DNA of 35,141 nucleotides, taken from Saccoglossus kowalevskii (Eukaryota > Hemichordata > Enteropneusta > Harrimaniidae). The stretch spans positions 1 through 35,141 of the forward strand of contig NW_003138558.1 in NCBI RefSeq assembly GCF_000003605.2. The letters are read 5' to 3'. The notes under the pieces are model-generated. The model had not been told where the DNA came from, did no database searches, and worked only from the letters and a program-made list of their open reading frames with translations. The position numbers and the translations under genes were made by a program. Each line of letters starts with the position of its first letter. Positions within the stretch are counted from its first letter, which is position 1. Positions 1 through 9,805 of the stretch are shown piece by piece.

Positions 1-1775
1 TTAGGGATTGTTGAGTCACAGTGAGTAATGAGTCACAGTAAGTAATGAGTCACAGTAAGTAATGAGTCACAGTATGTAATGAGTCACAGTAAGTGATGAT
101 TCGCAGTAAGTGATGAGTCATATTAAGTGGTGAGTCACAGTAAGTAATGAGTCACAGTAAGTGATGAGTCACATTAAGTTAGTGATTGGTGAGTCACAGT
201 GAGTGATGAGTCACAGTAAGTGGTGAGTCACATTAAGTTAGGGATTGGTGAGTCACAGTGAGTGATGAGTCACAGTAAGTTAATGATTGGTGAGTCACAG
301 TGAGTGATGAATCACAGTAAGTTAGTTATTGGTGAGTCACAGTGAGTGATGAGTCACAGTAAGTGATGAGTCACATTAAGTTAGGGATTGTTGAGTCACA
401 GTGAGTGATGAATCACAGTAAGTTAGTGATTGGTGAGTCACAGTGAGTGATGAGTCACAGTAAGTGGTGAGTCACATTAAGTTAGGGATTGTTGAGTCAC
501 AGTGAGTGTTGAATCCCAGTGAGTGATGAATCACAGTAAGTTATTGGTGAGTCATAGTGAGTGATGAGTCACATTAAGTTAGGGATTGTTGAGTCACAGT
601 GAGTGATGAATCCCAGTGAGTGATGAGTCACAGTAAGTGGTGAGTCACATTAAGTTAGGGATTGTTGAGTCACAGTGAGTGATGAATCACAGTGAGTGAT
701 GGGTCACAGTAAGTTAGTGATTGGTGAGTCACAGTGAGTGATGAGTCACAGTAAGTGGTGAGTCACATTAAGTTAGGGATTGTTGAGTCACAGTGAGTGT
801 TGAATCCCAGTGAGTGATGAATCACAGTAAGTTAGTTATTGGTGAGTCACAGTGAGTGATGAGTCACATTAAGTTAGGGATTGTTGAGTCACAGTGAGTG
901 ATGAATCCCAGTGAGTGATGAGTCACAGTAAGTGATGAGTCACATTAAGTTAGGGATTGTTGAGTCACAGTGAGTGATGAGTCACAGTAAGTTAGTGATT
1001 GGTGAGTCACAGTAAGTGGTGAGTCACATTAAGTTAGTGATTGGTGAGTCACAGTAAGTGGTGAGTCACATTAAGTTAGGGATTGTTGAGTCACAGTGAG
1101 TGTTGAATCCCAGTGAGTGATGAATCACAGTAAGTTAGTTATTGGTGAGTCACAGTGAGTGATGAGTCACAGTAAGTGATGAGTCACATTAAGTTAGGGA
1201 TTGTTGAGTCACAGTGAGTGATGAATCCCAGTGAGTGATGAGTCACAGTATGTGGTGAGTCACATTAAGTTAGGGATTGTTGAGTCACAGTGAGTGATGA
1301 GTCACAGTAAGTTATGAGTCACAGTATGTAATGAGTCACATTAAGTTAGTGATTGGTGAGTCACAGTAAGTGATGATTCGCAGTAAGTGATGAGTCATAT
1401 TAAGTGGTGAGTCACAGTAAGTGATGAGTCACATTATGTTAGTGATTGGTGAGTCACAGTGAGTGATGAATCACAGTAAGTGGTGAGTCACATTAAGTCA
1501 GGGATTGGTGAGTCACAGTGAGTGATGAATTACAGTGAGTGATAAGTCACAGTAAGTTAGTGATTGGTGAGTCACAGTGAGTGATGAGTCACAGTAAGTG
1601 GTGAGTCACATTAAGTTAGGGATTGGTGAGTCACAGTGAGTGATGAGTCACAGTAAGTTAATGATTGGTGAGTCACAGTGAGTGATGAATCACCGTAAGT
1701 TAGTTATTGGTGAGTCACAGTGAGTGATGAGTCACAGTAAGTGGTGAGTCACATTAAGTTAGGGATTGTTGAGTC
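1..1775 (+). repeat. Segmental copy of 25,199-27,006
   Basis: Rare variants keep the same order and spacing in both places: GTGAGTAAT at 23 and 25,222; TGTGG at 1,251 and 26,482; GATTCGC at 1,375 and 26,606; CACCGT at 1,691 and 26,922. The offset is 25,199, then 25,233 after the 34-bp gain in the right copy, then 25,231 after a 2-bp loss there (GAGTCAGTG at 25,823). The copies part at about 1,776 / 27,007. Only scattered substitutions separate them, so the duplication is young relative to the age of the monomer variants. Confidence 0.88.
13..165 (+). repeat. 17-mer-only cassette, nine units (copy 1)
   Basis: Nine consecutive 17-mers with no 25-mer: one ending GTGAGTAAT (13-29), two ending GTAAGTAAT, one with AGTATGTAAT (64-80), one with AGTAAGTGAT, then GATTCGCAG (98-114), GAGTCATATT (115-131), GTAAGTAAT and GTAAGTGAT. 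A 25-mer follows at 166. The GATTCGC and GAGTCATATT members are diagnostic: GATTCGC units lie at 98, 1375, 2347, 2794, 5700, 10995, 13031, 15889, 20774, 21690, 23539, 25297, 26606, 27764, 30251, 31503 and 32661. Their spacing gives the scaffold for the larger duplications. Confidence 0.93.
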
Positions 1776-2690
1776 ACAGTGAGTGTTGAATCCCAGTGAG
1801 TGATGAATCACAGTAAGTTATTGGTGAGTCACAGTGAGTGATGAGTCACATTAAGTTAGGGATTGTTGAGTCAGTGAGTGATGAATCCCAGTGAGTGATG
1901 AGTCACAGTAAGTGGTGAGTCACATTAAGTTAGGGATTGTTGAGTCACAGTGAGTGATGAATCACAGTGAGTGATGGGTCACAGTAAGTTAGTGATTGGT
2001 GAGTCACAGTGAGTGATGAGTCACAGTAAGTGGTGAGTCACATTAAGTTAGGGATTGTTGAGTCACAGTGAGTGTTGAATCCCAGTGAGTGATGAATCAC
2101 AGTAAGTTAGTTATTGGTGAGTCACAGTGAGTGATGAGTCACAGTAAGTGATGAGTCACATTAAGTTAGGGATTGTTGAGTCACAGTGAGTGATGAATCC
2201 CAGTGAGTGATGAGTCACAGTATGTGGTGAGTCACATTAAGTTAGGGATTGTTGAGTCACAGTGAGTGATGAGTCACAGTAAGTTATGAGTCACAGTATG
2301 TAATGAGTCACATTAAGTTAGTGATTGGTGAGTCACAGTAAGTGATGATTCGCAGTAAGTGATGAGTCATATTAAGTGGTGAGTCACAGTAAGTGATGAG
2401 TCACATTATGTTAGTGATTGGTGAGTCACAGTGAGTGATGAATCACAGTAAGTGGTGAGTCACATTAAGTCAGGGATTGGTGAGTCACAGTGAGTGATGA
2501 ATTACAGTGAGTGATAAGTCACAGTAAGTTAGTGATTGGTGAGTCACAGTGAGTGATGAGTCACAGTAAGTGGTGAGTCACATTAAGTTAGGGATTGGTG
2601 AGTCACAGTGAGTGATGAGTCACAGTAAGTTAATGATTGGTGAGTCACAGTGAGTGATGAATCACCGTAAGTTAGTGATTGGTGAGTCAC
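1080..2690 (+). repeat. 972-bp direct duplication
   Basis: Residues 1,080-1,710 recur at 2,052-2,690 with a constant offset of 972: TAGTTATT 25-mer at 1,132/2,104, TGTGG at 1,251/2,223, GATTCGC at 1,375/2,347, CACCGT at 1,691/2,663. A second, overlapping relation with offset 1,277 then 1,275 joins about 480-820 to 1,757-2,095 (short 25-mer with AAGTTATTGG at 538/1,815; GATGGG at 698/1,973; the 2-bp change is the GAGTCAGTG deletion at 1,867). Overlapping offsets mean at least two successive events built this region. Confidence 0.85.
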
Positions 2691-4697
2691 AGTGAGTGAT
2701 GAGTCACAGTAAGTGGTGAGTCACAGTAAGTTATGAGTCACAGTATGTAATGAGTCACATTAAGTTAGTGATTGGTGAGTCACAGTAAGTGATGATTCGC
2801 AGTAAGTGATGAGTCATATTAAGTGGTGAGTCACTGTAAGTAATGAGTCACAGTAAGTGATGAGTCACATTATGTTAGTGATTGGTGAGTCACAGTGAGT
2901 GATGAATCACAGTAAGTGGTGAGTCACATTAAGTCAGGGATTGGTGAGTCACAGTGAGTGATGAATTACAGTGAGTGATGAGTCACAGTAAGTTAGTGAT
3001 TGGTGAGTCACAGTGAGTGATGAGTCACAGTAAGTGGCGAGTCACATTAAGTTAGGGATTGTTGAGTCACAGTGAGTGTTGAATCCCAGTGAGTGATGAA
3101 TCACAGTAAGTTATTGGTGAGTCACAGTGAGTGATGAGTCACATTAAGTTAGGGATTGTTGAGTCACAGTGAGTGATGAATCCCAGTGAGTGATGAGTCA
3201 CAGTAAGTGGTGAGTCACATTAAGTTAGGGATTGGTGAGTCACAGTGAGTGATGAGTCACAGTAAGTGGTGAGTCACATTAAGTCAGGGATTGGTGAGTC
3301 ACAGTGAGTGATGAATTACAGTGAGTGATAAGTCACAGTAAGTTAGTGATTGGTGAGTCACAGTGAGTGATGAGCCACAGTAAGTGGTGAGTCACATTAA
3401 GTTAGGGATTGGTGAGTCACAGTGAGTGATGAGTCACAGTAAGTGGTGAGTCACATTAAGTTAGGGATTGTTGAGTCACAGTGAGTGTTGAATCCCAGTG
3501 AGTGATGAATCACAGTAAGTTAGTTATTGGTGAGTCACAGTGAGTGATGAGTCACAGTAAGTGATGAGTCACATTAAGTTAGGGATTGCTGAGTCACAGT
3601 GAGTGATGAATCACAGTGAGTGATGAGTCACAGTAAGTGGTGAGTAACAGTAAGTTATGAGTCACAGTAAGTAATGAGTCACAGTATGTAATGAGTCACA
3701 GTAAGTGATGATTCATATTAAGTGGTGAGTCACAGTAAGTAATGAGTCACAGTAAGTGATGAGTCACATTAAGTTAGTGATTGGTGAGTCACAGTGAGTG
3801 ATGAATCACAGTAAGTGATAAGTCACAGTAAGTTAGTGATTGGTGAGTCACAGTGAGTGATGAGTCACAGTAAGTGGTGAGTCACATTAAGTTAGGGATT
3901 GGTGAGTCACAGTGAGTGATGAGTCACTGTAAGTTAATGATTGGTGACTCACAGTGAGTGATGAATCACAGTAAGTTAGTTATTGGTGAGTCACAGTGAG
4001 TGATGAGTCACAGTAAGTGATGAGTCACATTAAGTTAGGGATTGTTGAGTCACAGTGAGTGATGAATCACAGTGAGTGATGAGTCACAGTAAGTTAGTGA
4101 TTGGTGAGTCACAGTGAGTGATGAGTCACAGTAAGTGGTGAGTCACATTAAGTTAGGGATTGTTGAGTCACAGTGAGTGTTGAATCCCAGTGAGTGGTGA
4201 ATCACAGTAAGTTAGTTATTGGTGAGTCACAGTGAGTGATGAGTCACATTAAGTTAGGGATTGTTGAGTCACAGTGAGTGATGAATCCCAGTGAGTGATG
4301 AGTCACAGTAAGTGGTGAGTCACATTAAGTTAGGGATTGATGAGTCACAGTGAGTGATGAGTCACAGTAAGTGGTGAGTCACATTAAGTCAGGGATTGGT
4401 GAGTCGCAGTGAGTGATGAATTACAGTGAGTGATAAGTCACAGTAAGTTAGTGATTGGTGAGTCACAGTGAGTGATGAGTCACAGTTAGTGGTGAGTCAC
4501 ATTAAGTTAGGGATTGGTGAGTCACAGTGAGTGATGAGTCACAGTAAGTGGTGAGTCACATTAAGTTAGGGATTGTTGAGTCACAGTGAGTGTTGAATCC
4601 CAGTGAGTGATGAATCACAGTAAGTTAGTTATTGGTGAGTCACAGTGAGTGATGAGTCACAGTAAGTGATGAGTCACATTAAGTTAGGGATTGTTGA
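2615..4697 (+). repeat. Segmental copy of 20,595-22,694
   Basis: Landmarks at constant offset 17,980: CACCGT 2,663/20,643, GATTCGC 2,794/20,774, GAGCCAC 3,372/21,352, GAGTAAC 3,642/21,622. After 3,710 the offset is 17,997 because this copy lost one 17-mer (see hybrid unit there); GTTAGTGG at 4,485/22,482 confirms it. The copies part at about 4,697, where this copy reads TTAGGGATTGTT and the partner TTAGGGATTGGT. Confidence 0.88.
3710..3726 (+). repeat. Hybrid 17-mer from a one-unit deletion
   Basis: Everywhere else GATTCGCAGTAAGTGAT is followed by a GAGTCATATT unit. Here a single unit begins GATT and continues CATATTAAGTGGT, that is, the front of the first monomer joined to the back of the second with exactly 17 bp lost. 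Homologous copies at 5,700, 15,889, 21,690 and 23,539 retain both units. This is the clearest single unequal exchange or slippage junction in the window. Confidence 0.9.
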
Positions 4698-4903
4698 GTC
4701 ACAGTGAGTGATGAATCACAGTGAGTGATGAGTCACAGTAAGTTAGTGATTGGTGAGTCACAGTGAGTGATGAGTCACAGTAAGTGGTGAGTCACATTAA
4801 GTCAGGGATTGGTGAGTCACAGTGAGTGATGAATTACAGTGAGTGATAAGTCACAGTAAGTTAGTGAGTGATGAGTCACAGTAAGTGGTGAGTCACTTTA
4901 AGT

Positions 4904-5387
4904 TAGGAATTGGTGAGTCACAGTGAGTGATGAGTCACAGTAAGTGGTGAGTCACATTAAGTTAGGGATTGTTGCGTCACAGTGAGTGTTGAATCCCAGT
5001 GAGTGATGAGTCACAGTAAGTGGTGAGTCACATTAAGTTAGGGATTGGTGAGTCACAGTGAGTGATGAGTCACAGTAAGTGGTGAGTCACATTAAGTCAG
5101 GGATTGGTGAGTCACAGTGAGTGATGAATCACAGTGAGTGATGAGTCACAGTAAGTTAGTGATTGGTGAGTCACAGTGAGTGATGAGTCACAGTAAGTTA
5201 GGAATTGGTGAGTCACAGTGAGTGATGAGTCACAGTAAGTGGTGAGTCACATTAAGTTAGGGATTGTTGCGTCACAGTGAGTGTTGAATCCCAGTGAGTG
5301 ATGAGTCACAGTAAGTGGTGAGTCACATTAAGTTAGGGATTGGTGAGTCACAGTGAGTGATGAGTCACAGTAAGTGGTGAGTCACAT
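4904..5387 (+). repeat. 295-bp local duplication (five trimers)
   Basis: TAGGAATTGG occurs at 4,904 and 5,199 and GTTGCGTCAC at 4,971 and 5,266, both 295 bp apart, which is exactly 5 x 59. The second copy runs to about 5,387 and is not repeated in the homologous blocks at 6,911 or 17,041, so it is a private, recent expansion of this locus. Confidence 0.8.
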
Positions 5388-6249
5388 TAAGTTAGGGATT
5401 GGTGAGTCACAGTGAGTGATGAGTCACAGTAAGTGGTGAGTCACATTAAGTTAGGGATTGTTGAGTCACAGTGAGTGTTGAATCCCAGTGAGTGATGAAT
5501 CACAGTAAGTTAGTTATTGGTGAGTCACAGTGAGTGATGAGTCACAGTAAGTGATGAGTCACATTAAGTTAGGGATTGTTGAGTCACAGTGAGTGATGAA
5601 TCACAGTGAGTGATGAGTCACAGTAAGTGGTGAGTAACAGTAAGTTATGAGTCACAGTAAGTAATGAGTCACAGTATGTAATGAGTCACAGTAAGTGATG
5701 ATTCGCAGTAAGTGATGAGTCATATTAAGTGGTGAGTCACAGTAAGTAATGAGTCACAGTAAGTGATGAGTCACATTAAGTTAGTGATTGGTGAGTCACA
5801 GTGAGTGATGAATCACAGTAAGTGATAAGTCACAGTAAGTTAGTGATTGGTGAGTCACAGTGAGTGATGAGTCACAGTAAGTGGTGAGTCACATTAAGTT
5901 AGGGATTGGTGAGTCACAGTGAGTGATGAGTCACAGTAAGTTAATGATTGGTGACTCACAGTGAGTGATGAATCACAGTAAGTTAGTTATTGGTGAGTCA
6001 CAGTGAGTGATGAGTCACAGTAAGTGATGAGTCACATTAAGTTAGGGATTGTTGAGTCACAGTGAGTGATGAATCACAGTGAGTGATGAGTCACAGTAAG
6101 TTAGTGATTGGTGAGTCACAGTGAGTGATGAGTCACAGTAAGTGGTGAGTCACATTAAGTTAGGGATTGTTGAGTCACAGTGAGTGTTGAATCCCAGTGA
6201 GTGGTGAATCACAGTAAGTTAGTTATTGGTGAGTCACAGTGAGTGATGA

Positions 6250-9200
6250 GTCACATTAAGTTAGGGATTGTTGAGTCACAGTGAGTGATGAATCCCAGTG
6301 AGTGATGAGTCACAGTAAGTGGTGAGTCACATTAAGTTAGGGATTGATGAGTCACAGTGAGTGATGAGTAACAGTAAGTGGTGAGTCACATTAAGTCAGG
6401 GATTGGTGAGTCGCAGTGAGTGATGAATTACAGTGAGTGATAAGTCACAGTAAGTTAGTGATTGGTGAGTCACAGTGAGTGATGAGTCACAGTTAGTGGT
6501 GAGTCACATTAAGTTAGGGATTGGTGAGTCACAGTGAGTGATGAGTCACAGTAAGTGGTGAGTCACATTAAGTTAGGGATTGTTGAGTCACAGTGAGTGT
6601 TGAATCCCAGTGAGTGATGAATCACAGTAAGTTAGTTATTGGTGAGTCACAGTGAGTGATGAGTCACAGTAAGTGATGAGTCACATTAAGTTAGGGATTG
6701 TTGAGTCACAGTGAGTGATGAATCACAGTGAGTGATGAGTCACGGTAAGTTAGTGATTGGTGAGTCACAGTGAGTGATGAGTCACAGTAAGTGGTGAGTC
6801 ACATTAAGTCAGGGATTGGTGAGTCACAGTGAGTGATGAATTACAGTGAGTGATAAGTCACAGTAAGTTAGTGAGTGATGAGTCACAGTAAGTGGTGAGT
6901 CACATTAAGTTAGGAATTGGTGAGTCACAGTGAGTGATGAGTCACAGTAAGTGGTGAGTCACATTAAGTTAGGGATTGTTGCGTCACAGTGAGTGTTGAA
7001 TCCCAGTGAGTGATGAGTCACAGTAAGTGGTGAGTCACATTAAGTTAGGGATTGGTGAGTCACAGTGAGTGATGAGTCACAGTAAGTGGTGAGTCACATT
7101 AAGTCAGGGATTGGTGAGTCACAGTGAGTGATGAATCACAGTGAGTGATGAGTCACAGTAAGTTAGTGATTGGTGAGTCACAGTGAGTGATGAGTCACAG
7201 TAAGTAGTGAGTCACATTAAGTCAGGGATTGGTGAGTCACAGTGAGTGATGAATTACAGTGAGTGATAAGTCACAGTAAGTTAGTGATTGGTGAGTCACA
7301 GTGAGTGATGAGTCACAGTAAGTGGTGAGTCACATTAAGTTAGGGATTGTTGAGTCACAGTGAGTGACGAGTCACAGTAAGTTAATGATTGGTGAGTCAC
7401 AGGGAGTGATGAATCACAGTAAGTTAGTTATTGGTGAGTCACAGTGAGTGATGAGTCACAGTAAGTTAGTGATTGGTGAGTCACAGTGAGTGATGAGTCA
7501 CAGTAAGTGGTGAGTCACATTAAGTTAGGGATTGTTGAGTCACAGTGAGTGTTGAATCCCAGTGAGTGATGAATCACAGTAAGTTAGTTATTGGTGAGTC
7601 ACAGTGAGTGATGAGTCACATTAAGTTAGGGATTGTTGAGTCACAGTGAGTGATGAATCCCAGTGAGTGGTGAGTCACAGTAAGTGGTGAGTCACATTAA
7701 GTTAGGGATTGGTGAGTCACAGTGAGTGATGAGTCACAGTAAGTGGTGAGTCACATTAAGTTAGAGATTGTTGAGTCACAGTGAGTGATGAATCACAGTG
7801 AGTGATGAGTCACAGTAAGTTAGTGATTGGTGAATCACAGTGAGAGATGAGTCACAGTAAGTGGTGAGTCACATTAAGTTAGGGATTGTTGAGTCACAGT
7901 GAGTGATGAATCCCAGTGAGTGATGAATCACAGTAAGTTTGTTATTGGTGAGTCACAGTGAGTGATGAGTCACAGTAAGTGGTGAGTCACATTAAGTTAG
8001 GGATTGTTGAGTCACAGTGAGTGTTGAATCTCAGTGAGTGATGAATCACAGTAAGTTAGTTGTTGATGAGTCACAGTAAGTGATGAGTCATATTAAGTTA
8101 GGGATTGTTGAGTCACAGTGAGTGATGAATCCCAGTGAGTGATGAAGTGGTGAGTCACATTAAGTTAGGGATTGTTGAGTCACAGTGAGTGATGAATCCC
8201 AGTGAGTGATGAGTCACAGTAAGTGGTGAGTCACATTAAGTTAGGGATTGATGAGTCACAGTGAGTGATGAGTAACAGTAAGTGGTGAGTCACATTAAGT
8301 CAGGGATTGGTGAGTCGCAGTGAGTGATGAATTACAGTGAGTGATAAGTCACAGTAAGTTAGTGATTGGTGAGTCACAGTGAGTGATGAGTCACAGTTAG
8401 TGGTGAGTCACATTAAGTTAGGGATTGGTGAGTCACAGTGAGTGATGAGTCACAGTAAGTGGTGAGTCACATTAAGTTAGGGATTGTTGAGTCACAGTGA
8501 GTGTTGAATCCCAGTGAGTGATGAATCACAGTAAGTTAGTTATTGGTGAGTCACAGTGAGTGATGAGTCACAGTAAGTGATGAGTCACATTAAGTTAGGG
8601 ATTGTTGAGTCACAGTGAGTGATGAATCACAGTGAGTGATGAGTCACGGTAAGTTAGTGATTGGTGAGTCACAGTGAGTGATGAGTCACAGTAAGTGGTG
8701 AGTCACATTAAGTCAGGGATTGGTGAGTCACAGTGAGTGATGAATTACAGTGAGTGATAAGTCACAGTAAGTTAGTGAGTGATGAGTCACAGTAAGTGGT
8801 GAGTCACATTAAGTTAGGAATTGGTGAGTCACAGTGAGTGATGAGTCACAGTAAGTGGTGAGTCACATTAAGTGAGGATTGTTGCGTCACAGTGAGTGTT
8901 GAATCCCAGTGAGTGATGAGTCACAGTAAGTGGTGAGTCACATTAAGTTAGGGATTGTTGAGTCACAGTGAGTGACGAGTCACAGTAAGTTAATGATTGG
9001 TGAGTCACAGGGAGTGATGAATCACAGTAAGTTAGTTATTGGTGAGTCACAGTGAGTGATGAGTCACAGTAAGTTAGTGATTGGTGAGTCACAGTGAGTG
9101 ATGAGTCACAGTAAGTGGTGAGTCACATTAAGTTAGGGATTGTTGAGTCACAGTGAGTGTTGAATCCCAGTGAGTGATGAATCACAGTAAGTTAGTTATT

Positions 9201-9805
9201 GGTGAGTCACAGTGAGTGATGAGTCACATTAAGTTAGGGATTGTTGAGTCACAGTGAGTGATGAATCCCAGTGAGTGGTGAGTCACAGTAAGTGGTGAGT
9301 CACATTAAGTTAGGGATTGGTGAGTCACAGTGAGTGATGAGTCACAGTAAGTGGTGAGTCACATTAAGTTAGAGATTGTTGAGTCACAGTGAGTGATGAA
9401 TCACAGTGAGTGATGAGTCACAGTAAGTTAGTGATTGGTGAATCACAGTGAGAGATGAGTCACAGTAAGTGGTGAGTCACATTAAGTTAGGGATTGTTGA
9501 GTCACAGTGAGTGATGAATCCCAGTGAGTGATGAATCACAGTAAGTTTGTTATTGGTGAGTCACAGTGAGTGATGAGTCACAGTAAGTGGTGAGTCACAT
9601 TAAGTTAGGGATTGTTGAGTCTCAGTGAGTGTTGAATCTCAGTGAGTGATGAATCACAGTAAGTTAGTTGTTGATGAGTCACAGTAAGTGATGAGTCATA
9701 TTAAGTTAGGGATTGTTGAGTCACAGTGAGTGATGAATCCCAGTGAGTGATGAAGTGGTGAGTCACATTAAGTTAGGGATTGTTGAGTCACAGTGAGTGA
9801 TGAGT
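6250..9805 (+). repeat. Two overlapping direct duplications (1,904 and 1,608 bp)
   Basis: Residues 6,250-7,051 recur at 8,153-8,953 (offset 1,904: GAGTAAC 6,366/8,270; 1,903 after a one-base loss in AAGTGAGGATT near 8,874). Residues 7,300-8,197 recur at 8,908-9,805 (offset 1,608: GACGAG 7,366/8,974; AAGTTTGTTA 7,935/9,543; TAGTTGTTGATG 8,053/9,661). Both carry the truncated 8-bp unit GAAGTGGT (8,144-8,151 and 9,752-9,759), made from a 17-mer by losing nine bases; the same truncation lies at 28,915-28,922 and 34,959-34,966. Confidence 0.85.
9061..9245 (+). repeat. Example of an ordered run of trimer subtypes
   Basis: The run is 25-mer with TAGTGATTGGT tail (9,061-9,085), consensus 17-mer, AGTAAGTGGT 17-mer; 25-mer with CATTAAG and TAGGGATTGTT tail (9,120-9,144), GTGTT-ending 17-mer, GAATCCC 17-mer; 25-mer GAATCAC with TAGTTATTGGT tail (9,179-9,203), a single 17-mer, then the next 25-mer at 9,221. 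The same order recurs many times (for example from 4,079, 6,087, 16,281, 23,928 and 33,048). The third member often lacks its last 17-mer, so this level is 42+59n rather than a strict multiple of 59. It is the next tier above the trimer. Confidence 0.85.

Larger units (their letters stand above)
3372..7205 (+). repeat. ~2-kb direct tandem duplication
   Basis: Residues 3,372-5,198 recur at 5,362-7,205. The offset is 1,990 up to the hybrid unit at 3,710 (GAGTAAC 3,642/5,632) and 2,007 after it (TAGGGATTGATG 4,331/6,338; GTTGCGTCAC 4,971/6,978); the 17-bp change matches the unit lost at 3,710. A private GAGCCAC at 3,372 is GAGTCAC in the right copy. Related copies begin at 15,551 and 21,352, so this ~2-kb block is among the most amplified in the window. 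Confidence 0.88.

Noticed and set aside
98-114. Possible CENP-B-box-like element in GATTCGCAGTAAGTGAT units
   Set aside because: TTCG and the A five bases later fit, but the required CGGG part reads TGAT. With half the core missing this is not a credible box, and a centromeric role cannot be claimed from it.
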